Shown: positions 34,175 through 43,991, counted from the first letter of the stretch. The stretch: DNA of 64,000 nucleotides from an uncultured bacterium (GCA_903919715.1 CAIXJC010000027.1:93194-157193); one strand, 5' to 3'. The notes: generated from the sequence alone by a model not told the origin. Made by a program: numbers and translations.

Positions 34175-36487
34175 TCATTCTGCTCCAAGAGCCCGCTGCA
34201 AATCTCTTTGTAGTGCGAGATCCATTTCCTGCCTAGCGAAAAACGTTCGCCGCAGTGCTTCAGAAGCGGAGCGCGCATGAACGTCATTCGCATCGAGGAT
34301 CGTCTGTTGATCCACCGCAGAGTGAAAGAGAGTGTCGCTCGCTGCACCGTATGCGCTAGCCAATGCGATTATTTTCTGCTCGCGCGGTTCGTCACCTTCC
34401 GCGAGAGTGAGTGCATCGGAAATCCATTGGTCGCCGACACCCAGGAATTTCGCTAACGAGGGATACGCTGTTCGTCGATAGAGATCGACAAACGCTCCGA
34501 CGTCCTTGGTGGGCAGGGCAGTCATGATTTCAGCGAGCTTCGCGTTCTGGATCTTGGTGATTCGCTTCGACGCATCTCGGCAGCGTGCGGCGGAGTCATT
34601 GCGTTGACTGGTACTCATCAACTGATTGGCTGCAAGAAGTTCCAGCATCTCATCGGAGAGTGCACGCATGGCTTGTAGGAGTTCCTGATTTCTCGAGTGA
34701 ATAATGGCCCAGAAGACCGCGCCGTTTCGCTCGTTCGTTTCGATGTGATTGGTTGCGTGCGCGATCATTTCAAGGTCGATGCGCCAGAGTGGCTCAATCT
34801 GAAACCCTTGGATTTGCTCTATCAGGCACTCGATGCACTGGCGTTCGATCATTCGCAAATGCGCGTGTCGATACGACTCGAGCGCTGACTCCTCTGATGC
34901 CGTGGGGATGACCGAGGATAATTGCAAGAAAAACCGCTCCGAGTTCGATCGATTCGTCTCATGTTGCTCGCGGCGAATCCGCGCAATCTCCTCGAATGCA
35001 GCACGTGGTGGGGGCGCCATCGGAGTGCCCCACGACATCACGGTGTGCGCGCCGATCTCGTCCCATCGGTTCGAGAGCTGATCGTTCATCCGCATATCGG
35101 CTTCGCTGGAATCGTGACGCACGACCACTGCGAGCAGACGCTGTTCGGTCGTTGCATCCACAGCATCGAGAATGGTCGAGAGTTCCCCAAGAGTGATTGG
35201 ATTTGTTTCACAGAGTGCGCCGAAAGTCACGACCATCATCGACCGCATTTCTTCGTCGGTCAGTTTGAGCGTCACTGCGGTGGCCTCAGCTTTAGCCGGC
35301 TGATTCTTGGCAGTGAGAGCGTTTATTTGATCTTGAAAAACCTTTGTCCGCTCGGTCAATTTCACTGCCAAGCCGTTTTCCTGAGGCTTTGCAAATTCGA
35401 TTGGGTTCAGAGGAGGGTTCCAGCCATAATCGTCAAAGCGTCTCGCTGCTTCTGCCAATCTTTGGCTGCAATCAGCACGCCACTCTCGTTCAAAGGCGGA
35501 TAATGCCGCAAGTGATTCTGGTGCGACTCCTCGAGCATTTCGCAGAGCTTTCGCAGCCTCTTCAACGCCACGTCTGTCCCATGCAGGTTTGGGATATGCG
35601 TGCTCGTACAGATTCATCTCGAGTTCCCAGCCAATTTGCTGTGACGCACTCTGCCCGATCTGTTCAAGGATGGCCCGCTGTTCGTCGCCGATTCGCCGAA
35701 ATGCAGCGGACGTTGGTTTAAGGCCATCGGTCCGCACTTGTTCAACTGAACGCTTCCACTCTTCGTTCTCAGCAACGCGTTCACTCGCAATTGGTTCGAG
35801 ATTCATCGGCGGATTCGGATGCGCGGCAATCGTCCGATCTCGTGCGAGACGTGCAGTTCGTATGGGCGTCTCGAGGAGTGCAGTGCGTGCGGTGCGGCTC
35901 AACTGAGCGATCAACACTTCATGGGCGTCAAGTTGCGATTCGAAGCGAATTCGAAGTGACCCATCGCCATCTCTCTTTGAAAGAACTTCCAAGATCGAGA
36001 AATCGAGCGGCCCAATGGCAAGTCGTGCCGCCCGAAAGAAAAGTTTGTCGCGCCGAAGTTCAACCCATCGACGAAATCGCTCGGCGGCTCGTTGGTCTGA
36101 ACCGCTCTGCATCACGGAAAGGATTCCGTTAGTCAGCCGATCGTCTGCGGCATCGCATTCCGCAAGCTCATGCGCTGTTCGATTGTGCAATTCCGTTGCG
36201 TCTTCGATTGCGAGCGGCGAAGGCAAGAACGCTGGGAGAGTCGGGGTGGGAGATTGGTGGAGTACTTCATCTATGTATGCCTCGATGGCCGGCATCGCGC
36301 GTTGGATAGCCGCATCCGATGCGCCGAACGCCCGAAGTCGCTCGGAGCACTCATGGCTCGATATCGGTTCGCTCATATCGCGTTGCGGCGATCCCCAGCT
36401 GTCACTCGGTGCAATAGTCAGAAGGCAAATTGCAGCAATCACGCCGCTAAATGGGCGAAAAAACCGCGTGTATTGGATGAAGCGCAT
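34175..36487 (-). CDS. Secreted, mostly helical protein of unknown function
   Basis: 770 residues with a signal peptide (hydrophobic core about residues 13-26, likely cleavage near SWGS). The mature part is charged, rich in Ala/Glu/Arg and predicted helical throughout, with no catalytic motif or repeat that I can name. Only two or three cysteines remain after the signal. TACGAT at 36494-36499 (reverse) lies 6 bases before the ATG, matching the leaderless pattern. It converges with queF. Confidence 0.7.
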   Translation of the reverse strand: MRFIQYTRFFRPFSGVIAAICLLTIAPSDSWGSPQRDMSEPISSHECSERLRAFGASDAAIQRAMPAIEAYIDEVLHQSPTPTLPAFLPSPLAIEDATELHNRTAHELAECDAADDRLTNGILSVMQSGSDQRAAERFRRWVELRRDKLFFRAARLAIGPLDFSILEVLSKRDGDGSLRIRFESQLDAHEVLIAQLSRTARTALLETPIRTARLARDRTIAAHPNPPMNLEPIASERVAENEEWKRSVEQVRTDGLKPTSAAFRRIGDEQRAILEQIGQSASQQIGWELEMNLYEHAYPKPAWDRRGVEEAAKALRNARGVAPESLAALSAFEREWRADCSQRLAEAARRFDDYGWNPPLNPIEFAKPQENGLAVKLTERTKVFQDQINALTAKNQPAKAEATAVTLKLTDEEMRSMMVVTFGALCETNPITLGELSTILDAVDATTEQRLLAVVVRHDSSEADMRMNDQLSNRWDEIGAHTVMSWGTPMAPPPRAAFEEIARIRREQHETNRSNSERFFLQLSSVIPTASEESALESYRHAHLRMIERQCIECLIEQIQGFQIEPLWRIDLEMIAHATNHIETNERNGAVFWAIIHSRNQELLQAMRALSDEMLELLAANQLMSTSQRNDSAARCRDASKRITKIQNAKLAEIMTALPTKDVGAFVDLYRRTAYPSLAKFLGVGDQWISDALTLAEGDEPREQKIIALASAYGAASDTLFHSAVDQQTILDANDVHARSASEALRRTFFARQEMDLALQRDLQRALGAE

Positions 36488-36493
36488 TCCCCG

Positions 36494-36499
36494 ATCGTA
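36494..36499 (-). promoter_or_regulatory. Putative -10 element (TACGAT, 6 bases before ATG 36487)
   Basis: Reverse-strand TACGAT with a 6-base spacer to the start codon, same spacing as at pyrB and the tricorn gene. No -35 identified. Confidence 0.4.
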
Positions 36500-36537
36500 T
36501 TGCGCAAAGCGTGACCGTCACGAAACACGACTTTTTT

Positions 36538-37380
36538 TCAGTCGATAAATGTTCCCATTTCAGTTGGATTTTTCCCAACGTACACCTGGATGTCGCCATC
36601 GACAGTTCGCAAGATCACCAAATTACTTCCCTTGTTCAATGACCCGTAGTTTGAGTCATTGTCATTGCGCCGATCAGTTGCCAGCCATGTGCCGCTGAGC
36701 GCACGCACTTGTGTTTCGCCGTTAATCGCCTCAAGTTGATACGTTCCTGCGCTACGAGGGGGAACGCGCCAGTCGATGGAGCCTTCCTTGTTGAGGATGG
36801 TCGATGGCAAATGAACTGGCGTGTTCGTCGCGGCGCGCACATCGCCCTTTGTCGTTTCAATGTCGACACCATCTTCAAAGTCAGTGATCATCACATGTCC
36901 GCGACTCGTGCGCACGATGACGACTCCCAGTCGCGGAACTGCGATATCGATGTCGATCGCTTGACACCACGGTTGGCTATGAGTGGTTGTTGCGTTCACA
37001 ACCAAAGTTTTTCGGTCGCCGCGATCCTGCACTTCATAGTTCAACACTATTTCCTTGAGTGATTCTTCCGACTCGCTATGGTGGCCCATTCCGTGGGTGG
37101 CTCGCCTCACCAGATCCATCGTTCCTTTTTCTTTTCCGCTCGAATGAATAACAACATCGCCTGCGAAATTGTCGACTTCGACATTCATCACGCCACTCAT
37201 GTCAATGTCGACCGAATTCGTTTGCTGAGATTCACCGCCGACTGTCTTGTTCCATGCCCGGCCGAATGTGTATCCCAGTCCTGGGTGCGGATTCGCAGCG
37301 CAACCGCTGATCCAAGCGAGAGCGGCACCGATCACAACGGTCGCAATCGCGAAGTTGGCAACTCTCTTCAATGAATTCAT
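36538..37380 (-). CDS. Lipoprotein with DUF4097-like beta-helix domain
   Basis: 280 residues from ATG 37380 (an in-frame GTG at 37389 adds three). It has a lipoprotein signal with lipobox ISGC. The body is rich in short beta strands with recurring patterns of the kind VEVDNFAGDVVIHSS, TSRGHVMITDFEDGVDIETTKGDV and VDGDIQVYVG, as in DUF4097/adhesin-like repeat proteins. A surface or periplasmic role is likely; ligand unknown. It is divergent from the esterase gene with a 50-base gap. Confidence 0.72.
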   Translation of the reverse strand: MNSLKRVANFAIATVVIGAALAWISGCAANPHPGLGYTFGRAWNKTVGGESQQTNSVDIDMSGVMNVEVDNFAGDVVIHSSGKEKGTMDLVRRATHGMGHHSESEESLKEIVLNYEVQDRGDRKTLVVNATTTHSQPWCQAIDIDIAVPRLGVVIVRTSRGHVMITDFEDGVDIETTKGDVRAATNTPVHLPSTILNKEGSIDWRVPPRSAGTYQLEAINGETQVRALSGTWLATDRRNDNDSNYGSLNKGSNLVILRTVDGDIQVYVGKNPTEMGTFID

Positions 37381-37418
37381 CGATTGCACCGCCGCAGTCT
37401 AACGCTCGCCCGTCCGTC

Positions 37419-37424
37419 TAGGAT
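37419..37424 (+). promoter_or_regulatory. Putative -10 element of the esterase gene (TAGGAT, 6 bases before GTG)
   Basis: TAGGAT lies 6 bases before the GTG at 37431. The same gap carries TAGACT on the other strand about 15 bases before ATG 37380, so both divergent genes may be served from here. Confidence 0.4.
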
Positions 37425-37430
37425 TGGGTC

Positions 37431-39152
37431 GTGATCACCTTCTTCTCGTTCCTTGTTGCTGTATCTATTGGCGCTACAGCGGCGCCTCCGCGAGTTGCCC
37501 CTTTGCCGCAACCCGCAGTATTGCCGACAGCTCCTGCGGTCGCAGGTAATTCGTCGAAGGCTCCGCCAGAAACTGCTCAGCGGACACGGGTCGATAAGGG
37601 GCGACGCGTTCAGCCTGCTCAGGCTGGGGTTGCGTTACCAATGGATTTGATCACGGTCACACTTCCGATTGAGAAGGCGGAACTGCTCGATCCCAAGGCG
37701 AAATCTGGTCGGATGATCCTCTTTTTCAAAGCGGTGGATACTCATCTTCAGGGAGATCCTCTTGAAGGTCCATTCTTCGAGGATCCCCAGCCGATCGGAT
37801 CCGTCAATGTTGATGCGCTCAAGCCGGGAACTCCAGTCACCATCGCCGAATCAAGCGTCTGGTGGCCAGGTGGTTCGGAATTGCTCGACGGTTCATACGA
37901 AGTGCAGGCTGTCTTCGACGTGAACAACAGCGAGCGTGGACATCTCGCGCCTGGAAATCTCGTGTCGAAGGTCGTCACCGTCGACATGACTCGCGGTGTT
38001 GCGGAAGTGATTGCTCTTGAACTGGCGGACAAAGTCGCTGCGCCCGTTCTTCCTGAGTTGAAGAATGTGGAGTGGATTGATTTGACGAGCGCGCTTCTTT
38101 CGAAGGCGGCTGGCCGTGCGGTCACGCACCGAGCTGGTGTGATTTTTCCAGCGGGGTATCACGACTTGCACGCAAATCGACGAATTTGGCCGACGATTTA
38201 TGTCATTCCTGGATTTGGAGGTCGGTGGACAGATGCGGCAGATTTGGCGCGCAAGATCAGCCTCGCGGGGATTTCAGAACTCTGGCCACAAGCTGTCTAT
38301 GTAATTCTTGATCCTGAAAGTCCACTCGGTCATCATGGATTCGTTGATAGCACGCTGAACGGTCCACGGGGAACGGCGCTTGTCACTGAACTGATTCCTT
38401 ATCTGGAGGCGCGCTTTCGCTTAGTTCGCGAGCCGGCGGCACGGGTGCTCACTGGCCATTCATCGGGAGGTTGGACGAGCGTTTGGTTGGCATTGAATTA
38501 CCCTCAGACATTCGGTGCGGCATTCGCAAGTTCTCCAGACCCGCTGGACTTCCACGCTTTTCAGATGAGCGATCTGTACCGTGATGAAAATCTTTTCGTC
38601 GGTGAAGATGGGACGGAGCGTCCGAGTTTTCGTGAGCCGATCGGGCCAGCGCACGAATTGGTGCCGATGCTCGTCCGTGAAGAAGTGCAGATGGAACGAG
38701 CTATCTCCCCGCAAGGAACATCGGGGGAGCAATGGGATGCATGGGCAGCGATGTTCAGTCCCGTCGCAGCGGGCGCAACCGAGCCTCGCCGTCTGTGTGA
38801 TCCACTGACGGGCGCGATCGATCCTGTGACAGTCGAAGCATGGAGCCAATTCGATATTGCCCGGCGTATTTCGAAGGACTGGGACCACTGGGGCAGGCTC
38901 TTTGTCGAACGTGTTCGAGTGATTGTTGGCGAGCGGGATTCGTTTTACCTCGACCGCGCCGCCATTCGATTGCGCGATGCAATCGATAACCATGCACGGG
39001 AGCAGGCCACGATCGGTAAGGAATTTCCAGCGGGCCCGGGATACATCCAGATTGTCCCAGGCGCCACGCACGACTCAGTTTTTCCAATCGCCCAATTCAA
39101 GTTCAACGGGGAGATCCGCGAATATCTTCGTCGTGCGGGCTATCACGACTGA
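37431..39152 (+). CDS. Exported alpha/beta-hydrolase, esterase D/enterochelin-esterase type
   Basis: 573 residues, starting at GTG 37431. An N-terminal hydrophobic segment (about 3-18) suggests export, followed by a Pro/Ala-rich stretch. The first half (about 70-200) is a beta-rich accessory domain; the second is a catalytic alpha/beta-hydrolase domain with the nucleophile elbow G-H-Ser344-S-G (LTGHSSGGW) and a probable catalytic His near ATHDS at the C-terminus. Related proteins hydrolyse enterobactin, acetyl-xylan or feruloyl esters. The substrate is not predictable here. Confidence 0.78.
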   Translation: MITFFSFLVAVSIGATAAPPRVAPLPQPAVLPTAPAVAGNSSKAPPETAQRTRVDKGRRVQPAQAGVALPMDLITVTLPIEKAELLDPKAKSGRMILFFKAVDTHLQGDPLEGPFFEDPQPIGSVNVDALKPGTPVTIAESSVWWPGGSELLDGSYEVQAVFDVNNSERGHLAPGNLVSKVVTVDMTRGVAEVIALELADKVAAPVLPELKNVEWIDLTSALLSKAAGRAVTHRAGVIFPAGYHDLHANRRIWPTIYVIPGFGGRWTDAADLARKISLAGISELWPQAVYVILDPESPLGHHGFVDSTLNGPRGTALVTELIPYLEARFRLVREPAARVLTGHSSGGWTSVWLALNYPQTFGAAFASSPDPLDFHAFQMSDLYRDENLFVGEDGTERPSFREPIGPAHELVPMLVREEVQMERAISPQGTSGEQWDAWAAMFSPVAAGATEPRRLCDPLTGAIDPVTVEAWSQFDIARRISKDWDHWGRLFVERVRVIVGERDSFYLDRAAIRLRDAIDNHAREQATIGKEFPAGPGYIQIVPGATHDSVFPIAQFKFNGEIREYLRRAGYHD

Positions 39153-39182
39153 TTCATTTTCGACGATACTCTGACCGATTCC

Positions 39183-39818
39183 ATGCGCGAAGTTCAAGAC
39201 ATCTGGTTTCGAAGAGCCAAAGAAGAAGGCTATCGCGCACGCAGCGCATTCAAGCTGCTACAGATTGATGACCGCCGAAAAGTGCTTCGCCGCGGAGATC
39301 GCGTTCTCGATGTCGGCGCTGCGCCAGGATCTTGGACGCAAGTCGCAGCGGCACGTGTTGGCCCAACAGGATTCGTTTGCGCCTTTGATCTCAAGCTGAT
39401 TGATCCCAAGGGATTTCCAAGCAATGTTCGCGTGATGCAGGAAGACCTCAACGATCTCGATGCGGATTCATTCGACGGCGAGTTATTCAATGTTGTCATC
39501 AGCGATATTGGCCCTGACACTTCGGGTGATGCGTCGGGTGACAGCATTCGATCCGTTGAGCTGTGTAATACATTGCTCGACCGGTTGCCAGTCTGGCTGA
39601 AGAAGGGTGGGAATGTTGTGATGAAGGTCTACGAGGGCGGGGGGTATCCAGAACTCCTGCGCCGCACCAAAAAACTCTTTCGCGAAGTGAAAGGCGTGAA
39701 GCCAGAATCGTCGCGGCGTGAAAGCGTCGAGATGTTTATCGTCGGACACGACTATCGCTCAGAGCAGCTCGAGCAGCCCCGCCAATCCGATGCCAAGAAG
39801 CGCGGTTGGGGAGAGTGA
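39183..39818 (+). CDS. rlmE: 23S rRNA 2'-O-ribose U2552 methyltransferase RlmE (FtsJ)
   Basis: SAM-dependent methyltransferase of the large ribosomal subunit. 211 residues. SAM motif VLDVGAAPGSW, and the K-D-K-E catalytic tetrad is complete: Lys24, Asp108, Lys148, Glu180. A TACTCT hexamer lies 10 bases before the ATG. It converges with dapL; the 41-base gap has only a weak 5-bp stem (AGTGG/CCACT). Confidence 0.94.
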   Translation: MREVQDIWFRRAKEEGYRARSAFKLLQIDDRRKVLRRGDRVLDVGAAPGSWTQVAAARVGPTGFVCAFDLKLIDPKGFPSNVRVMQEDLNDLDADSFDGELFNVVISDIGPDTSGDASGDSIRSVELCNTLLDRLPVWLKKGGNVVMKVYEGGGYPELLRRTKKLFREVKGVKPESSRRESVEMFIVGHDYRSEQLEQPRQSDAKKRGWGE

Positions 39819-39859
39819 TCTCGCTCAACTGCTGAGTGGCCAACGTTTTTCCACTTGGT

Positions 39860-41110
39860 TTATCGCGCGGCGCTAGGAGCCAAGACAGAAAGTCTTCGTG
39901 CAACTTCTTCGACATTGGCGCGTGAATTGAACGCGCTAATTCGAATGAATCCTTCGCCACACTTTCCAAATCCCGCACCTGGAGTTGTCACAACTTGTGC
40001 ATCGTGAAGTAGCAGGTCAAATGTTTCCCATGACCCCAGGCCTGTTGGGCAGGTCATCCAAACATACGGGGAATTGGCAGCGCCGTATGTTTTCAAGCCA
40101 AGTGCTTCACACGCAGCGGAAAGCAACTTCGCATTTGCAAGATAAAAATCCGTAAGTGCGCGCGTCTGTTCTCGGCCTTCTGGCGAATAAAGCGAGGCTG
40201 CTGCACACTGCACTGGCCACGAAACGCCGTTGGAACATGTCGACCATCTTCGCATCCAAAGACCGTGAAGCGCGACGCGAGTTCCATCGCTCGACGCTCC
40301 GTGCAGCGCCTTCGGCATGACGGTGTACCCGCAGCGCACGCCAGTAAAACCGCCAACTTTCGAGAATGAGCGAAACTCGATCGCACACTCATTTGCGCCA
40401 TCAATTTCGTAAATCGAATGCGGAATCCCATCTTCGCGAATGAACGCTTCATACGCAGCGTCGAACATGATTAATGCGCCGTTCTCGCGTGCGTACTTCA
40501 CCCAGCGTGTCAGTGCTGCGCGATCGAGCACGACGCCAGTCGGATTGTTTGGCGAACAGAGATAAATAATGTCCACCTTTCCACTTGGCAGCGCAGGCGA
40601 GAAATTGTTCGCGGGCGTGCAGGGGAGATAGGTGAATCCCTCGTATCCGCCACCAGCGATCGCTGCACCCGAATGTCCAGCCATCACATTCGTATCGGCA
40701 TAGACGGGATAGACAGGATCTGTAATCGCGATGCGATTGCCGACACCTAGGATTTCCAAGATTGCGCTCGCATCAGGCTTTGACCCGTCGCTCAGAAAGA
40801 TTTCATCGTCGGCGATGTCGCATCCGCGTGAACGAAAATCGCCTTGAGCAATCGCTGCACGAACGAAGTCAAATCCCGTTGGTGGTGGATAGCCACGGAA
40901 AGTTTCGTGCTTCGTGAGGTCATCGATCGCTTTGCGCATCGCCTGCGCTGCTGCAGGCGGGAGAGGTTCGGTGACATCGCCGATACCGCAGCGAATGATT
41001 CGCGAGGCAACGGTTGGGTTTTCCTTCGCATATGTGGCGACTCGCCGTGCGATCTCTGGAAAGAGGTATCCCGCAGAAAGCTTCAGATAGTTTTCGTTGA
41101 TTTGGAACAT
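39860..41110 (-). CDS. dapL: LL-diaminopimelate aminotransferase
   Basis: PLP enzyme that converts tetrahydrodipicolinate directly to LL-diaminopimelate, bypassing the acyl-intermediate lysine routes; typical of Planctomycetes, Chlamydiae, cyanobacteria and plants. 416 residues with the DapL N-terminus INENYLKLSAGYLFPEIARR, YLCSPNNPTG, and the PLP lysine Lys251 in FRSFSKVGGFTG. An AGGAG ribosome site lies about 8 bases before the ATG. Confidence 0.95.
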   Translation of the reverse strand: MFQINENYLKLSAGYLFPEIARRVATYAKENPTVASRIIRCGIGDVTEPLPPAAAQAMRKAIDDLTKHETFRGYPPPTGFDFVRAAIAQGDFRSRGCDIADDEIFLSDGSKPDASAILEILGVGNRIAITDPVYPVYADTNVMAGHSGAAIAGGGYEGFTYLPCTPANNFSPALPSGKVDIIYLCSPNNPTGVVLDRAALTRWVKYARENGALIMFDAAYEAFIREDGIPHSIYEIDGANECAIEFRSFSKVGGFTGVRCGYTVMPKALHGASSDGTRVALHGLWMRRWSTCSNGVSWPVQCAAASLYSPEGREQTRALTDFYLANAKLLSAACEALGLKTYGAANSPYVWMTCPTGLGSWETFDLLLHDAQVVTTPGAGFGKCGEGFIRISAFNSRANVEEVARRLSVLAPSAAR

Positions 41111-41162
41111 CGTTCAAGGCTCCTGTCTGTTGAGTCACCTGTTATGAGGAAACCCTGCCGCT

Positions 41163-41792
41163 TTAGACACCCTGCCGCTTGATAATCCGCACAGCATGTG
41201 CAGGCGGCAGATTCGCGACGACGAGTTGTCGTGTCACCATGTGCGCCTTCGCAGTCGATTGGCGGAATGCGTCAAAGCGGCGAATGTGCTCACGACCACC
41301 GCTGCCAATAAATGGCCGTTTGATCGTGCGAACTCCAGCATATTCAAAGTATGTCATCTCGCCGCCGTCGCGCATGAGTGCAATCAGTTGATTGAAGATC
41401 GACTGTGTCAGCTCGAGTGGGAAGTTGTTGAAGGGCAATCCGCAGATCACAAAGTCGTATCCGCCTTCGAGCGGTGCCGCTTCAATGGCCATTGCGTGCA
41501 ACTTCACATTGATCGATGGGTGCCGTGTGCGGAATGGCTTGAGAATTCGACTTTCGAGATGCGCGCAGAAAACGTTGTTCAATTCGACGATGTCAAACGA
41601 ATCATGTCCGCGAAGCGCTTCCAGAATCGCCGAAGTGAACGGCCCAGTTCCTGGACCAACTTCCAAGATCTTTTTTGCGCCACGATGGTTTCGCAGCGAG
41701 CGAGTCATCGCCTTGGCGAGTGCTGGCGAACTCGGAAAAACCGAGCCAGTGGTGCGAATATCTCGAATGGCTTGATGGACAAACTTCAACAT
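41163..41792 (-). CDS. SAM-dependent methyltransferase, phospholipid N-methyltransferase (PmtA)-like
   Basis: 209 residues. The N-terminus (TGSVFPSSPALAKAMTRS) and SAM motif ILEVGPGTGPFTSAILEAL resemble the PmtA/KsgA-like group, with GLPFNNFPLELTQSIF in the acceptor region and a late VVANLPPAHAVRI. Members methylate phosphatidylethanolamine, but KsgA-type RNA substrates cannot be excluded from sequence. TAGACT lies 10 bases before the ATG. Confidence 0.72.
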   Translation of the reverse strand: MLKFVHQAIRDIRTTGSVFPSSPALAKAMTRSLRNHRGAKKILEVGPGTGPFTSAILEALRGHDSFDIVELNNVFCAHLESRILKPFRTRHPSINVKLHAMAIEAAPLEGGYDFVICGLPFNNFPLELTQSIFNQLIALMRDGGEMTYFEYAGVRTIKRPFIGSGGREHIRRFDAFRQSTAKAHMVTRQLVVANLPPAHAVRIIKRQGV

Positions 41793-41824
41793 AGGGGGGA
41801 CAAGTCTATCGAGGCCGAAGCGAA

Positions 41825-42910
41825 TTACAGGGAAGAAGTCATGGGTTCATCACTGCCAAGCGCCAGGATCATTGTTGCAAAGACCTCAGATATCTGTCGC
41901 AAATCGCGGATATTTGCCAATTCGACCGTTGTATGCATGTACCGAATCGGCAGGCTGAGTAGCCCACTTGGGATGCCCCCAGCACGGGTAAAGATCGCAT
42001 CGGTGTCAGTGCCGCTACGCCCAGGCGTCGCAGCGCGTTGGAAAGAGATCGACTTTGCTGCCGCTGCTGCCATCAGTCTCGCAACAACGGCTGGATGCAT
42101 TGCGCCACCAAGCGCAAGCTTTGGACCTTCGCCCATCTTGAATTGTCCATGCTGCGCATGAGAAATGCCTGGACTGTCGGTGGCATGTCCAACGTCGGTC
42201 ACCAGTGCGATATCTGGCCGCACGCTCTCTGCGATCATCGATGCTCCGTGGAGTCCAACTTCCTCTTGCACAGTGCTCACTGCAACCACGCGGACTTTCA
42301 GTTGATCTTTTTGTTCGTAGACCAATCGGAGAGTTTCTGCGGCGACAAATGTTCCTATCCTGTTATCAAGCGCGCGTGCGACGATCAATTCGTCAGTCAT
42401 CATCATGCTCGAATCCAAGAAGACGCCAGCGTCACCGATATTCAGCCGCGCCATTGCCGAAGCCTGATCCTTCGCGCCGATATCAATAAAAAGCTCATGC
42501 AGTTTGCGTACTTTCGCGGCGGCATCCTTGTCTTGCAAATGGATTGCGGTTGCGCCAACAAGTCCGATGACGGGATTCTTGACGCCCGCAACACTTGAGC
42601 GGAATTGAATTCGTTTGCCAACGATCGAACCAGCATCGATCCCGCCGATCGCTTTGCAATAAACAAATCCTTGCGAGTCAACATGATTGACCATTAATCC
42701 GATTTCGTCGGCGTGCCCGCAGACGGCGACAGTCCGCTTCGCTCCCGCAGGAGCGATTTCTGCGAAGCAGTTACCGTACGCATCGGACCACGTTCGCGCT
42801 GCGCTCGGCTTCACATATTCCAGCCAGAGTTTCTGGCCAGGTCCTTCAAAGCCAGATGGGCTCGGCGTGTCGAGAAGTCGGTGAAGAAACGAAAGTGATT
42901 CAGGTCTCAT
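41825..42910 (-). CDS. M42-family metallo-aminopeptidase
   Basis: 361 residues from ATG 42910 (GTG 42916 adds two). Dinuclear zinc aminopeptidase of the TET type. Metal and catalytic residues in order: His66 (GHADEIG), Asp182 (ALDNRIG), Glu216/Glu217 (VQEEVG), Asp239 (TDVGHA), and a C-terminal His in RYMHTTVE. TATTCT lies 9 bases before the ATG. Divergent from the SPFH gene with a 54-base gap. Confidence 0.88.
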   Translation of the reverse strand: MRPESLSFLHRLLDTPSPSGFEGPGQKLWLEYVKPSAARTWSDAYGNCFAEIAPAGAKRTVAVCGHADEIGLMVNHVDSQGFVYCKAIGGIDAGSIVGKRIQFRSSVAGVKNPVIGLVGATAIHLQDKDAAAKVRKLHELFIDIGAKDQASAMARLNIGDAGVFLDSSMMMTDELIVARALDNRIGTFVAAETLRLVYEQKDQLKVRVVAVSTVQEEVGLHGASMIAESVRPDIALVTDVGHATDSPGISHAQHGQFKMGEGPKLALGGAMHPAVVARLMAAAAAKSISFQRAATPGRSGTDTDAIFTRAGGIPSGLLSLPIRYMHTTVELANIRDLRQISEVFATMILALGSDEPMTSSL

Positions 42911-42964
42911 GAGCACAGTAGAATAGGCATAAATTCATACCTCGCACAATTCGGAGAGCAACAA

Positions 42965-43948
42965 ATGATCAAAGAAATTCCACTCAAGCCGTTTTCAGGT
43001 TGGTTGATTCTGCCCGTTCAGTTGATCGCATTGCCAGTCGTCGCTTTTGGATTCTTTATTTCGATCTCGACCGTTGCAGCCGCCAAGGCCAACGATCCAG
43101 CAGGGATTCCAGTCGGCATCCTTGGAATTTTGATCTGTGCATTTTTGGGATTCATGTGGCTCTTCAACTGGGCTGGGTTCTTTGTTGTGAATCCAAACGA
43201 AAGCCGCGTTGTTCTTTTCTTTGGACGTTATCGAGGGAGCGTGCGAGCCGTCGGTTTTCATTATGTGAATCCGTTTTCATCTAAGAAGCGCTTGTCGCTG
43301 CGCATCCGTACATTTGAAACTGGATCACAGTCAAGCAGTGAGGTGAAGGATCCCACGTCGGGGCGCGTGGTGGTCGCAGCGAAACGTGGGCGAGGGCACC
43401 CGATCAAAGTAAACGATCGAGATGGCAATCCTGTTGAGATCGCGGCGGTCGTCGTTTGGCGTGTCGTTGATACAGCTGAGGCACTGTTCAATGTCGAAGC
43501 ATTCGAGCAGTACGTCGAAACGCAATCCGAGGCCGCGCTGCGAAATCTCGCAAGCCATTATCACTATGACAGCGTCGATGACGCTGTGATGAGTCTGCGC
43601 GGCAATACCGATGCGGTCGGCGAAAAATTGCAATCTGAACTCGCAGCACGTTTGTCCAAAGTGGGAGTTGAAATTCTCGAGGCGCGCATCTCGAGCCTTG
43701 CATACGCACCAGAGATCGCCGCTGCAATGCTCCAGCGGCAGCAAGCTGGAGCCGTTGTCGCTGCCCGCCAGCGCATCGTGGACGGCGCAGTTGGTATGGT
43801 CGAGATGGCCCTCGCGCGACTCGAAGAGAAGAAGACTGTTGAATTGACGAGCGCGCAGAAGGCGTCCATGATCGCCAACCTTCTCGTGGTTCTTTGCAGC
43901 GAACGCGGTGCTCAGCCAGTTGTTTCGACATCGTCTCAGCAAAGCTGA
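42965..43948 (+). CDS. SPFH/band 7-domain membrane protein
   Basis: 327 residues: two N-terminal membrane helices (about 12-35 and 48-72), then an SPFH domain (NPNESRVVLFFGRYRGSV; PVEIAAVVVWRVVDT) and a coiled-coil C-terminal part (EIAAAMLQRQQAGAVVAARQ). GGAGAG upstream of the ATG is a clear ribosome site. SPFH proteins form large membrane cages that organise proteases or microdomains. Its neighbours (an M42 peptidase and a tricorn protease) are peptidases, which is suggestive but not proof. Confidence 0.87.
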   Translation: MIKEIPLKPFSGWLILPVQLIALPVVAFGFFISISTVAAAKANDPAGIPVGILGILICAFLGFMWLFNWAGFFVVNPNESRVVLFFGRYRGSVRAVGFHYVNPFSSKKRLSLRIRTFETGSQSSSEVKDPTSGRVVVAAKRGRGHPIKVNDRDGNPVEIAAVVVWRVVDTAEALFNVEAFEQYVETQSEAALRNLASHYHYDSVDDAVMSLRGNTDAVGEKLQSELAARLSKVGVEILEARISSLAYAPEIAAAMLQRQQAGAVVAARQRIVDGAVGMVEMALARLEEKKTVELTSAQKASMIANLLVVLCSERGAQPVVSTSSQQS

Positions 43949-43979
43949 TTCGCCCTGAATACCGCTCGGCATTCTGCGT

Positions 43980-43985
43980 TAGAGT
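43980..43985 (+). promoter_or_regulatory. Putative -10 element of the tricorn gene (TAGAGT, 6 bases before ATG)
   Basis: TAGAGT, then 6 bases, then ATG 43992. Part of the recurring TANNNT-N6-start pattern. Confidence 0.4.
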
Positions 43986-43991
43986 GGTGGG

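Noticed and set aside
39819..39859. Terminator between rlmE and dapL
   Set aside because: Only a 5-bp stem with an 11-base loop; not distinguishable from chance.
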